A DNA stretch of 64,000 nucleotides from Larix kaempferi (Eukaryota > Streptophyta > Pinopsida > Pinales > Pinaceae), in the NCBI GenBank assembly GCA_027924585.1, contig BSBM01000252.1:8866001-8930000 (forward strand), read 5' to 3'. Within the stretch, counting starts at the first letter, position 1; each line of letters starts with the position of its first letter. The notes under the pieces are model-generated. The model was not told where the DNA came from. It was given only the letters and a program-made list of their open reading frames with translations, and did no database searches. Shown one piece after another: positions 11,454-22,340 of the stretch. The position numbers and the translations under genes were made by a program.

Positions 11454-14420
11454 TTCTGTGAAATCTGAGAGTGCTTTGTCTAGTAATGCTTTTGTTTGCC
11501 ACATGCAGCCCAGGGTCTTGGCGTATTGAGTCTCCCTAGTGTGGGAGGCACCCGAATCCTCCATCATATTCCCCTCTAGCCGTGGGGTGGACTGATGTTT
11601 CAAAAAATGCCTTTGCTTTCACCTGCTCGCAAAGAGCTAGACGCATGTGGGATCAGCAGGGACCGGCTGTGGTCTTCTGCTCAATGGTTTTGGAGTGCAC
11701 CATGATTAAATCCAAACCAAAGAGAAGACATGCAATATAGGAATGAAAGCGCGGGGGGCACGATTGATACCAAACAGACTTGAATGAGTGAGAAAAATGT
11801 GAATGGTATCCACTGTGGAGGTGAAGGCATGGATAACCTATTCGTTTCCTGAGCAAAATCATTAACCATATCATCGTCAGATCAGGTCTTGTACTGAGTC
11901 TGGAGAGGGGCGTATAATCCATGAATGCTGACATGATGAGAAGCTTATGTGGAGGGAAAGCTAAGATTGAGTTGCAGTCTCATGAGTGAGTCAGATTTTC
12001 TAAAACTTGTCATTATGCCAGTCAAGAGGAGGCCTCCCATAGTTATGAATATGCTGACAGAACAAACGCTTGGTGGTTATCCTTGCAAGATACCTAGTGG
12101 GGTAGTCATGCATGGGCGAGTGGCTTGGGGTAGTACAACACCCAACCTAGGGAGATTTACAAAATATTAATAAGGATTAGTACAAAGAAAAACCTCCCTC
12201 TATGCAAGAAAATCAATTGAAACTATAATAAAATCACTCCATATATCCAATCCCTTTGAACAATATTGCCCCTAAAGAAGCTCAAGAAAAATAGAACACA
12301 ATGATAGCACGATGTTATCTCCAATAGAAAAACCATGAACATTAAAAATACTATGAACAATGAGAAGCTCCAAGATATGACCTCCAAAGCCAAAGAAAAT
12401 TTTCTTTTAGAATAATGTCCTACACAAAGATAGCTCTCTTGTAGCACCAACAACCAACAAATGAAATCAGAGAGGAGTGATCTTTATATAGGATGAGAGA
12501 CTGGACCTCTTCTCATTAAACAATTTTTTTCCTAGAAGACACAAAACTTTAACTAAAACCTTATGGCATGGTAAAACAATAATAAAAATATTTGTAAGGG
12601 TTGAGACAAGTCAAAAAAGGGGTACATTGGCCTAAAGGAGGAAAATGATTCGGTTAGGAGGGGATGAGTTGGCTAAGAGAAGGGGGAGGGGTCTCAAAGA
12701 AAGGATACAACTCACATGTGTGAGCAAATAAATCTCAAAAGAGGATCACAACTTTTTAAGTGGCAGTTCTAAGTTTTCCAACTTCCTCAATATTTATCAG
12801 ATTTTCAATTATAACTACTTTTCAGAAATCCCACAACCACTCTAGATTTAATGACTTTAAGATGGAAAAATTCTATGTACTCATTCAAAAGATAATTACT
12901 CTCAAAGATAGGGTATGAGGCATCTTAAGTGGATTGCATGACGATATGTGAAACTGCATAAAAATATGTTGAGGATCTCACATTAGAAGGGGCAACTTTG
13001 ATTTATAAAGTTAATAAATAATTTAAACATTAAACCCAAAGTTAGACTTAGGGAAAAACAATCCTAACCTTCTAACTTGTTTTAACCACTAACACATTTA
13101 AATTATTGTAAACCAAGTGTCCATGGTGTCTAAATACATGAGATGTTTATAATACATTGACTCGTAGGGCTCAGGTATTCAAATGTATGGTGAGTTGCAC
13201 CTAGGAAATGTCCCTGGCTTAAAGGATTTTCAAGTGAACAAAACTTGGAAGATATACGACTGTGAAGATGCAGACAATCCTTAGTAAAATAACACTTCAG
13301 AAACATTCTCTTTGTGCAACCGTCATAGGAGAGCTGAGTAGGTGTTATAACTTTCCATTTACATATAGAAGATACATCTCAGTTACATTATTACATTACA
13401 TCACATCACAACCATGGATCACTTTATACAAATTACATAGTTTACATAATTGGCTTAGAAAAGCCATGCATTGAACATCATATATATCATCGACATTTGT
13501 ACCCCTTGGATAATTCCTCGTACAATATGAGGGGAAACATTTGGCTCCAACTGTGAGACATGTGCTTGATATTTGGAGAGCATTCGAGAACCCCAAAATC
13601 TATAACTTGACATTTGCACATTCTCAACAAAATGCATCAACAGTACCATGATATATAGAAATGAAACCAAGATGTAATGGCAACGAAAACATTAACTAAA
13701 TGTTATGCAATAAATAATAAAATAAAACGAAAATTGAAACTAAACTAAAGCCATAATGAAAACCTAATCTAATGTCCATGCTAAAGAGCTTATTCATCAT
13801 ACATTATTATAAGCATGAGATGAGGAAAAAACTAGGTGTAATCATATAACCAATGTAACCAAATACTTATCTCATCGATGATAAAATATCTTTCATTGTG
13901 TTCGGTTACCAACTAAAACAAAGCTATGTCAAAATCCACATAAAGACAAACCAACATATCCATGAGATGCAAGCCAAAATCTAAAATGTGCTATGAGAAA
14001 TACCAAAATCACTAAAATCAAGCAAAGAAGGGTATGAACCATCACAAAAATTTTCTATTGAGGATTTGATAGAACTTATATAAGTATCATGTCATTAAGA
14101 ATCAACTCCTCGTCCTCATAATTCATCCCCTCAAGCAGCAAGGGCTTAAGGGGATCTTCAATGCTGCAACATTTCTCTAGACTTGTTTCAACATTAGTCA
14201 ACAATGAAATATGAGAAAATTTTCTAGAGTTAAAATATTTTTGGAACCCATTTTAAGGCGTGAGAACATCAATTAGCTTGCTGATTTTTTTTTAAATTAA
14301 TGTTTAACTAAAAATATTGATTTCCCAAGCAAATTCTTGCACTATAAGGTAATTTCCTTCTGAAAACACATACCAAAGATAAGAAAAGAAAAAGGAACTA
14401 GGTGGCCGGAAATTTATGTC

Positions 14421-14587
14421 ATGAAAACCCTGTTGTACCATAGAATTTCCATCCCCTAAATCATCTCTTGTATTTGAAGAGTTATGCATGCAAATATCAA
14501 AATATGAAAACCCTGTTGTACCATACAATTTCCATCCCCTAAATCATCTCTTGTATTTGAAGAGTTATGCATGCAAATATCAAAATA
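14421..14587. repeat. 83-bp tandem duplication (two units)
   Basis: Two adjacent 83-base units (14424-14506 and 14507-14587) differ at about one position, g versus c in the word taccatagaattt. The low divergence suggests a recent local slip or unequal exchange. Confidence 0.9.
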
Positions 14588-14739
14588 TGAAATTAAATCG
14601 ACTAATTGTTTTTTGAACTTTTATACTTATAAACTTGCTCCAAATGGCTAGGAAAATATGCATTGCAATCCTTTAAACGTGGCTTGAAATTACCTTGGAA
14701 ATTTTGCAATAAATCAATTTCAAATATTGGAGATGTCTG

Positions 14740-14833
14740 AAATAAATCTGTAATATATTCAATATGATGCCAAAAATATGCATTTAAAATAAATCTGTAA
14801 TCATATATTCAATATGATGCCAAAAATATGCAT
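14740..14833. repeat. Tandem duplication of about 45-48 bp
   Basis: The word attcaatatgatgccaaaaa and its flanks, including aaataaatctgtaat before it and tatgcatt after it, occur twice in succession. The second copy has an extra cat. Confidence 0.85.
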
Positions 14834-14989
14834 TAGGAATGAGGGCATATGGCAGCAAGTCCTGTTTTAAATTTGGTTGTTCCAAAGCTTCCAAAATTGC
14901 AATTTATTCATTAAATATATCACTATAAATTTCATAGATGGAATCACCAAAAACTTCTATAAATTCCATGTCCATATATGATCATTAAG

Positions 14990-16060
14990 TTGAAATCTTG
15001 CATCTAAATGATCATGAAAATGAGAGATGCATGCACTATCATCCTCATCATAAAACTAGGGCTTATCGTCAACATTTTTCCTCGAAGTCACTATAAGATA
15101 AATAATAAATTTCAGATTGATTAAAAGAATTTAAGCTCACCAAACCCTCATCAACACGAGAAAGAGAAATAGATGCATCGGTGTCTTCATTGTGAACCTC
15201 TTCACATGTTTCTTTAATGGGCAAGTGAAGTAGCTCCTGAATAAGGTCCTTCACCAACGACTCTTCATTTTCTTCATGGGCTGCGTGGATCTCTTCATTT
15301 GCTTCTTCAATAAGTTCTTCTTCAAGGGCTTCTTCGTTTGAAATGTCAAGCCCTATAATTTCTTTGGATATGGTGATAGAATTGTGATTACTTTGTTGCC
15401 AATGTAATTAACCAAGGAAATGTAGGGATCATATCTTGCATTTATTTCATGCAAGATAATGTTTGAGGGATTCTCTTCATAGGCATTTATAGCATCAACA
15501 ATTTTCCCTTTAATTCAATACAGAGTAACACCCAAATATATGCATCTTCAATTTCTGTATTTTCATCATTATCATCAATCCAAAAAATTTGAACTTTTTA
15601 ACAAAATATGGAAATGATTTGATCACCTTAGGGATGAAACTATAATACCAATACCATGCAAATTTTCCTTGCATTGACAATGCAAACATCTTCATCAATC
15701 ACATTAATTTTTGCAGCATACTCCATGAAAAATGTAAGATGTTTGACAACCATGCTAGTCTTCCTATTAAAATTTGGAACATAGGTAGTCCATGTGTCCC
15801 TGTGAAGTTTACGTGGATATGAAAGAATACATGAGAAATTTGGAAAAGGATCCAATAATTTTTCCCATCCTCACCACTAGATTAGAGGAAGGGGAGATAG
15901 CCTCCCACGAGGAGACCCGAAGAAACTTCGCCACATTCCTCCACCCAACACGGAAATAAGCTACAGCACGAGAAGGGGACACCCCACATAGATGACACAT
16001 TTTACTTTGGAGATTACATCGGTGGGAAATGGGTCGAAATTAAGATGTGAAAAGAGAAAA
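14990..16060 (-). pseudogene. gag: Ty3/Gypsy-type gag relic
   Basis: On the minus strand, successive short frames give a gag-like order. First is YPRKLHRDTWTTYVPNFNRK, then a segment around EYAAKINVIDEDVC, then after a one-base frame change MFALSMQGKFAWYWYYSF and IPKVIKSFPYFVKKF. Next comes an acidic tail rich in EE (near 15060-15350). This is the layout of Gypsy gag proteins, where an alpha-helical capsid is followed by an acidic region, but frameshifts and stops are frequent. No protease, RT or integrase follows in the expected direction, so this is an old fragment. Family assignment is by pattern only; the lineage (possibly Tat-like) is uncertain. Confidence 0.6.
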
Positions 16061-16206
16061 CAAAGGGGAAAAATGAAAGAATTTCAAAAGGATTAAACTG
16101 TTAACTCTACCCCTAAGCTTATGAAATATAATCCCCCCCATTTTTTAGCTTTTAGGAAGTCATCTTCTTTCTTCAAATTTTAGCATGAGATTATAAAACC
16201 AAAAAT

Positions 16207-16220
16207 GAGTGGAGTCGCCA
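16207..16220 (-). other. Candidate tRNA-Arg-type primer site of the Gypsy relic
   Basis: The minus strand reads TGGCGACTCCACTC just upstream of the gag relic. Plant Ogre/Tat-type Gypsy elements use a similar TGGCGACTC primer site. Position and orientation fit the gag relic; no convincing LTR end was found next to it. Confidence 0.45.
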
Positions 16221-18050
16221 AGATAAGCTTCAAAGCCTTCAAAATGTTGCATGCACTCACCTCTACATACAACAACACCTTGAGAATTTCTCCTTGATGA
16301 ATACCTTTTAGGATTATTTTTGGTGGGATCTATTTAATACTGAGAGGAGGGTGAATCAGTATGAGCACAGTTATGAACAGTTTTTATCTTCTTAACTGAT
16401 TAATTCTGAAATTTAATTATACATCCACCATAATAAAACATTCATCCACATATGCACAAAAACACAGAACACACACAATTTTTACGTGGAAACCCAAACA
16501 AGAGAAAACCACGGAATGCTTTTTTATAATAAAAAGATTACATTCAAGGAAGCACCAAATGGAAGAAGGCACCAACCTGAAGGAAGCACCAACTCCCTGA
16601 TTTACCAACACCAACTGGAAGGAGGCTATGATCCCCTGCTCCTTGCCCCGTCCTACCATCCAAACATATAAGAATAAGATATTTCTCTGCTAAAATGTTG
16701 ATCCATGAACACTTATGATAATATGACGTTCTTTATGTTGTGCACACCTCCTGCAACCTTGATATATTGCAATTGTTTTTATGTATCAAGAAATTCATTT
16801 GAACACTTCACACCTTTACAATTGACTCCGCACTCCACGGACTATGTGTTGCATCATCAACTTTTGCAGTCCGCGCTAAGTTTTTGTATGTTGTTCTGCT
16901 TCTGCGTTACTACTCTTCACATGATACTACATATCAACCCATAAACTGTTGTTCTAACTTCGTGCATCAGTATTAGATGAAATTGCGTACCTTCTAAAAT
17001 GTGTTCATTCTGTCTTGGTGCAACAAGATTCAGGTAATTTGCGACCTTTTGGTGCATCATATGATTCGTCCTTTATTTTTAACACACTTATCTCATATCA
17101 GCATTACCATAAGGTGCATCTCTTACTGTACCGCAATTCTATCTTAGTGCATCAGATAAACTTCTTCACTTTGTGCATCACAAGATATACTTCAAATATT
17201 AGATCATCTAAGACTGTATGTGTGTTTTCTGCAATACTATCATACAGTCCTCACGCACTTGCACATATTCTGTAATTCTGTCTTTATGTCTTCATGCAAC
17301 TGTCACAGATTCAAAGCATCATTATGCGCATTGTCAGCTATTCCATTCCTCTGCTTGTGCGCACTCGGCTCTCTGCTAGATCATCATGTTCTGGTTCCAC
17401 AAGCCCTTAATGCCCTGAGTATAAAAATATTGATAAATCTGCATCTTCCAGCTTTCCACTTACAAGCCTTTCATCCTTGCTCTCAAGCTTACTTCAAATC
17501 TTCAACTTGCTTCTTACTTATACTTGTCCTGCAGAGATTGTATGTCCACAAGTTGGCTGTGGCTTTCCTTCTTCTTTGCTTGACGGTTCATGCTTCCACC
17601 ACTTGTCATGTTCAACATTATTGAGGTGTCATATCTTGTGGGTCTTGCACATACATGGTCCTCACCTTAGTGGGACTTTCACCCTTGCGGTGTGGGCTTG
17701 TTCCCTTGATGTACCATTTCTTGGGGACTTGCACACTTGTCATCTTCAACTGCTACATTCTTCTTGGTACTTGTGCGTGCTTCAACAATTGAAAGCTTGT
17801 TCCGAATGGCGAGTCTTGCACGCTTTTGGAACTGCATAACTTTTCAACCATTTCTTGTTTCAAGATGCTTGCAGACTCCCAAACCTTTCCCAATCAACTC
17901 TTTGGCTTGCTTGCGCACTCTCGAACTTCTGTCCAATCAATTCATTGGATTTCTTGTGCACTCCTGAAATTTTGTCCAATCAATTCTTTGGCTTTCTTGC
18001 GCACTCCCGAACTTTTGTCCAACCAATTCTTTGGTTTTTACCTTGAAGGA
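16221..18050. other. LTR-like non-coding region of an unidentified retroelement
   Basis: No coding domains. A sequence near 16328-16362 (tttaatactgagaggagggt) has the look of the conserved edge of plant Copia LTRs. The rest up to 18050, continuing at 19770-19992 across the SML-1 insertion, is pyrimidine-rich on the plus strand and full of short Cys/Leu-rich frames that do not look coding. It may be the left LTR of a minus-strand Copia, but no second LTR was found. Confidence 0.35.
17890..18037. repeat. 43-bp tandem repeat, about 3.5 units
   Basis: Units start at 17890, 17933, 17976 and 18019 (the last partial), each beginning ccaa(t/c)caa and including ttgg ... cttg(c/t)gcact. They differ by several substitutions. 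The array ends a few bases before the SML-1 target site. Confidence 0.88.
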
Positions 18051-18055
18051 ATATG

Positions 18056-18513
18056 TGTTCAGGTACACAGGGTACTACCAAAGGACCGAACACCAAGAGC
18101 AACCACTTCACATAAACAGATCACAGATCAACACACCGATGTTTTGACGTGGTTTAAACCCTCTTGAGGGAAACACTCCACGGCCCCAGCCAAATAGCTT
18201 CTACAGGACAATTTATCATGCAAAGAAAGAAAGTTACAAATGAGCTTCTCATAATCGATCAACTAAACAATGACCCTCCATGCTCTTTAAATAGAGATCA
18301 TGGACCAATCGGGTGTTAAGCCACAGATCAAGGTTAGGTTTGATCTAAGAGAAGTTGAGCCGTCGGATCACTCTATGTCGGGAACATATCGTGACCGTCG
18401 GATTAAGTATTTACAAATGCATACTAATGCATACTAAAGAAACACACTATCCCTAACGGATATATTACACAAGTTGATCTTAACTAACTCCTAAGTGTCT
18501 AAATATCCTAACA
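18056..18513 (-). repeat. 3' LTR of SML-1
   Basis: 458 bases; on the minus strand it begins TGTTAGGATATTT and ends CTGAACA. It is nearly identical to 19317-19764. Confidence 0.93.
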
Positions 18514-18598
18514 TCCCCCCTTAAGAACAACTTGGGATAGGATTGAAGGATTTACAAAAGTGACACTATTAGGAGAAGGAAGGAGGCATTAGAGCCTA

Positions 18599-18818
18599 TC
18601 CCCCCTTAATGACAAGTTCCTGAACTCCTAACATAGATCGAAGTTTAGAAAACTTCGCTTCTGTAAGAGACTTGGTGAATATGTCTACAACTTGATCATC
18701 TGTAGGGCAAAAGAGCACTTCAAGAACACGATCATAAACAAGATTTCTGATGAAGTGCATATGTAGCTCAATGTGTTTGTTGCGTTGATGTAGAACTGGA
18801 TCTCTGGAGTCAAACTTT
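18599..18818 (-). pseudogene. pol: Copia RNase H C-terminal fragment inside SML-1
   Basis: Read on the minus strand this gives a canonical Copia pol end: HQRNKHIELHMHFIRNLV, then VLFCPTDDQVVDIFTKSLTE and KLRSMLGVQELVIKGG, running into the purine tract. It is in the same orientation as the element's primer site and purine tract, so it is the element's own pol remnant. It makes no complete enzyme. Confidence 0.85.
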
Positions 18819-18835
18819 CTGCCACTTGTACTTCA

Positions 18836-19112
18836 CCTGAAGTCGATGCCACCTTGTATCGTCAGCTTGTTGGTAGTCTCTTATACTTGAATCATTCCTG
18901 TCCTGACCTTTCCTTTGCCGTTGGTCATGTTGCCCGTTATATGCAGACACCTCATGAAAGTCACTAGAAAGCAGCTAAAAGAATACTTCGATATATTCGA
19001 GGTACAGTTCAGTTTGGGATTCATTACAGTATAGGGGGGAAACCTTTGTTGGTTGGTTTCACTGATTCAGATTGGGCCAGCGATCCTGATGATCGAAAGT
19101 CTACTGCAAGTT
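18836..19112 (+). pseudogene. pol: Inverted Copia RT/RNase H fragment inside SML-1
   Basis: The plus strand encodes LYRQLVGSLLYL, FAVGHVARYMQTPHES, a stop, then KRILRYIRGTVQFG and LVGFTDSDWASDP, the junction between RT and RNase H of a Copia polyprotein. In an intact pol this piece would lie just upstream of the minus-strand piece at 18599-18818 and in the same direction. Here it is inverted relative to it. Sequence then changes abruptly near 19113 to non-pol DNA. Confidence 0.85.
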
Positions 19113-19316
19113 GTTGGTAGTACGGCTGCCGTGACACCAAAACCCGCAGGTGATTGGTAAACTCACCACTGCCAGATTTCAAGGATCCACAAGAGGCGAT
19201 TAGTCCCTTGTCACGATACAACGGGGAGCGCTGACTACTTGCAATTTCGTGCAACAATCTCCCCCTCATCACGAGCCGAGTGTGTATCGAACTCATGATC
19301 TCTGGCTCTGATACCA

Positions 19317-19764
19317 AGTTCGGGTACACATGGTACTACCAAAGGACCGAACACCAAGAGCAACCACTTCACATAAACAGATCACAAATCAACACACTGA
19401 TGTTTTGACGTGGTTTAAACCCTCTTGAGGGAAACACTCCACGGCCCCAGCCAAATAGCTTCTACGGGACAATTTATTATGCAAAGAAAGAAAGTTACAA
19501 ATGAGCTTCTCATAATCGATCAACTAAACAATGACCCTCCATGCTCTTTAAATAGAGATCATGGACCAATCGGGTGTTAAGCCACAGATCAAGGTTAGGT
19601 TTGATCTAAGAGAAGTTGAGCCGTCAGATCACTCTATGTCGAGAACATATCGTGACCGTCGGATTAAGTATTTACAAATGCATACTAAAGAAACACACTA
19701 TCCCTAACGGATATATTACACAAGTTGATCTTAACTAAATCCTAAGTGTCTAAATATCCTAACA
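19317..19764 (-). repeat. 5' LTR of SML-1
   Basis: 448 bases, partner of 18056-18513. The minus-strand primer site TGGTATCAGAGCC directly follows its end at 19316. The terminal base has changed (expected GAACA, seen GAACT). Confidence 0.92.
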
Positions 19765-19989
19765 ATATGACTGGATGGCCTTGAGACCTGCACCTGTACC
19801 ACATTTATTTAGGATGGATGCACTTCTGTATATACTACGTCATACTGGCATCCATATACTTCTTCAAAGTATTTCTTTAAACTGGCATAGAAATATACTT
19901 CTTCAAAGTGGATTTCATATATTTCTTCAAGCTAGCACAAGAATACTGAATCCTCTTTGAGATCAATTGGCATCAATGATAACCAATGT

Positions 19990-20450
19990 TCAACAATCTC
20001 CCCCTTTGCCATTGATGTCAACACTTTTAGAAGCTATGCATGATCATCCTTTAAAGATTGTATGCTTCATATGTGCTTGTCACAATACTCCCCCTGTGCT
20101 CTTTTCCAGTTTGAGCCTTTGACATCTGCGTATGTTGTTGTCAATAATTTTTTTGCTTTCTAATACTTCTGCACGGATCGCATGCTTACAATAATTGTGA
20201 TAATGTTGTTGCATGCTTCATGATAAAATCCATTCTCTTTCTCCCCCTTTGACATCAATTGCAAAGAGGTGCCATCACTACCCAATTATTGGTTCTCATT
20301 TCTTATGTTTTGTGTTGGCCTTCGAGCATCTGTTTACTTGGATAACTCCCCCCAACTTCATGCTTCATTCTTTCGTTGGGTTTTCTGCACTGATACCTTG
20401 CAATCTATACATTGTTTTAATAACTATCTCAGATATGCTCCCCCTGTACA
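19990..20450 (-). other. Repeated polypurine-like tracts of a minus-strand Copia
   Basis: On the minus strand several AGGGGGAG-like runs occur in this stretch. They sit at about 19996-20005, 20084-20093, 20239-20248, 20345-20352 and 20438-20447 (plus-strand view: ctccccct). Tandemly spread purine tracts before the 3' LTR are a known trait of the SIRE/Maximus group of Copia elements. The first is followed on the minus strand by TGTTGAACATTGG, a plausible 3' LTR start. Confidence 0.5.
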
Positions 20451-21105
20451 GTTTCTATATTCCTTCTTATATTGATCTTTTGTTCCTGTCATAATAGTTA
20501 ACAACACTTCATTATTCCTTATTAAAATATTCATGTAATCTTCCTGTTGTTCCAACTACGTAGTACCAAATTCTAGGTGCTTCTGGTTTTGCACTGTCTT
20601 TCCCATCGATTTCTTTCTGCATCTAAATTTTTCTTAAGTCGAATTTATTGCACTGCAACTACCTTTGTTACCTTTTCTGATGTCGCATCCCTTGTCACAA
20701 CAACAACAACAACAAAAATCACGTTTTTCCACCTTTCAGCCAGCTTGGAAATAAAAGGATATGACAATCAGTTCGTGTGGAAACCTTGATGTGTCACATT
20801 CGTACTTGAACCTTTTGGGAAACATCATTCCGATCGCATAGAAAACTAAATTATATTTCCACTTTTTGTACTTTTTCCCAAATTCATTAAATCATGCATT
20901 TACTTTTGGTGACTCCACAACCAGCTTTGGATCACGTAGACTTGAATGCGATTTACTACACATCTCTTCAACTTAATTCCACTTGCACGAAAAAAATAGC
21001 ATCCGATTCTATAAGAGAGCTGTGAAATGCCTGGTTCATCACCTTTGTTCTTCTACCATCTTACTCTGCGTCACATTGCCTCCTTATCTTTCATCTTCTC
21101 TGATC

Positions 21106-21336
21106 ATGGCTTCCTTCTTTAAGAAGTTCAATGATTCTCTTGACATTGTGCACCTTGTTGTTCAATCACAGCAATCAAAGTTTACTCATCTGAGAGTTGT
21201 CATGGGAATTTGGCAGGGCCAAATGAAGGAGTCTGAATTCAATCATCTATATGCTCAGTCAAAGGTGAACCATAGCCACGCAGAAGGATTAACTAATATG
21301 AGAAAACGGGTTGAATTCCTAGAGAAGAAACAATAG
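21106..21336 (+). CDS. Small ORF of unknown function, antisense to COP-H
   Basis: 76 codons from an ATG at 21106 to TAG at 21334-21336. The product starts MASFFKKFNDSLD and ends in a charged helical stretch (RKRVEFLEKK) that could form a short coiled coil. I do not recognise it. It lies on the strand opposite to the surrounding Copia remains, in the zone between gag and the purine tracts where some plant retroelements carry extra or antisense frames. No promoter or intron is evident. It may be a captured fragment or chance. Confidence 0.25.
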   Translation: MASFFKKFNDSLDIVHLVVQSQQSKFTHLRVVMGIWQGQMKESEFNHLYAQSKVNHSHAEGLTNMRKRVEFLEKKQ

Positions 21337-22091
21337 CGAATTCTCGACATGCTGAGCACAATTTGGGCTGAGCACTCATTTGATAGTGTGTCATCTACAA
21401 CACCGTAGCTTTATCCCCTGTGGCCAACTTCTGAGTATAACGAGTTGGTTCCAATGGATTTGGAGCTTCGTCTCGCACAACAACCAGACGTAGAGTTAAA
21501 CCTTGAATTGTGACTTTGAGTTTTGTTTGTCGCAGCCTTAATTATCTTCTTGAACTTGCATGTTGGCCTCAGCATGATGTATCTTTTGTTCTTGATCAAT
21601 TTTGTTCTCAATCAACAAAAGACTCATGCATTTTGTAAAAACACAAATTTTGAATACAATACAATATGTTTATGTATCTACGCAGACTCATGTGTGTTCT
21701 TTCAACAATGCTCATTTGAACTTTTCTTCATCTTGTTCTATGTATATTGAACTAATTCTAACATACCACATCAACTAACTAATATACATATCTTTTCTTA
21801 TCAATAATACTGAAGATGTTTTCTGCAACAATCCAACTTAACACATATGACTTTTTCAACATTAACATTTATGCAACAGACATCTTAAAACTATAGCCTT
21901 CACTAATATACTCCTTGAATTCTCAATATGCATCGTGTTGAATTCAAGGGTCTCATTCAATCTCTTGGTGATCAACAAGAGGGCCAGCAATTACTTGCTA
22001 CTTTGGATTTACTTGGATTGTCAGCTTCTTCTACACATTTTTTAGAAGATTTCCTTACCCAAGTTTTCATGTGCACATTTCCATTCTGATT

Positions 22092-22335
22092 CTACGCATG
22101 ATTGTCTCCTTGTTTGGTCCTTATATTGCGACAGATGTTAGGTAGAATATATTCATCAAGACAATTTATTGTTTTTTGACAATACATAGCCTTGTGTCCA
22201 AAGCCATCACAAGCATAACATCTCATAGTGTGATAACACTTAGCAATATGACCAATAGAGTTGCACCTTGCACACTTCACTATGTTAGTCCTTCTTCATG
22301 TAGTGTAATAGAAAGAGTTGTAATCATTGAAGGAA
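22092..22335 (-). pseudogene. gag: COP-H gag C-terminus with two zinc knuckles (part 2)
   Basis: On the minus strand the frame reads KCARCNSIGHIAKCYH and MRCYACDGFGHKAMYC, two CCHC zinc knuckles in tandem, as in SIRE-like Copia gag. The first knuckle's last ligand is displaced (KCYH instead of KYCH). It is the continuation of the gag fragment at 34403-35090. The two halves share the frame across GYP-1, whose target duplication ttttc (22336-22340 and 34398-34402) marks the cut. A TGA stop lies just before the knuckles, near 22290. Confidence 0.85.
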
Positions 22336-22340
22336 TTTTC

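Larger units (their letters stand above)
11454..14990. other. Intergenic, transposon-derived; no gene recognised
   Basis: No coding domain found on either strand. A TATA-like tatataaa on the minus strand near 12483-12492, with downstream sequence resembling a retrotransposon leader, suggests an LTR remnant around 12170-12540, but I cannot find its partner. The remainder is AT-rich, with short frames only and a pair of recent tandem duplications listed separately. Confidence 0.4.
18056..19764 (-). mobile_element. SML-1: 1.7 kb non-autonomous chimeric Copia LTR element
   Basis: Direct terminal repeats at 18056-18513 and 19317-19764 are flanked by a perfect 5-bp target duplication, atatg, at 18051-18055 and 19765-19769. 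The orientation is minus. The primer site TGGTATCAGAGCC lies at 19304-19316 (minus strand), next to the right-hand (5') LTR, and the purine tract TTAAGGGGGGA lies at about 18514-18524 next to the left-hand (3') LTR. The 800-base interior has only pol scraps, in two orientations, so movement would need proteins from another element. The 3' LTR has an extra copy of a 10-base word (catactaatg) near 18420. Confidence 0.93.

Noticed and set aside
17890-18037. Possible CRISPR-like array
   Set aside because: The 43-base units abut without spacers and are diverged; this is a simple tandem repeat in a plant genome.
16984-18167. Cluster of plus-strand ORFs (17015-17275, 17220-17624, 17477-17839, 17826-18167)
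   Set aside because: They overlap each other in different frames, are Cys/Leu/His-rich because of pyrimidine-rich DNA, include the 43-bp repeats, and the last crosses the SML-1 target site. No domain is seen.
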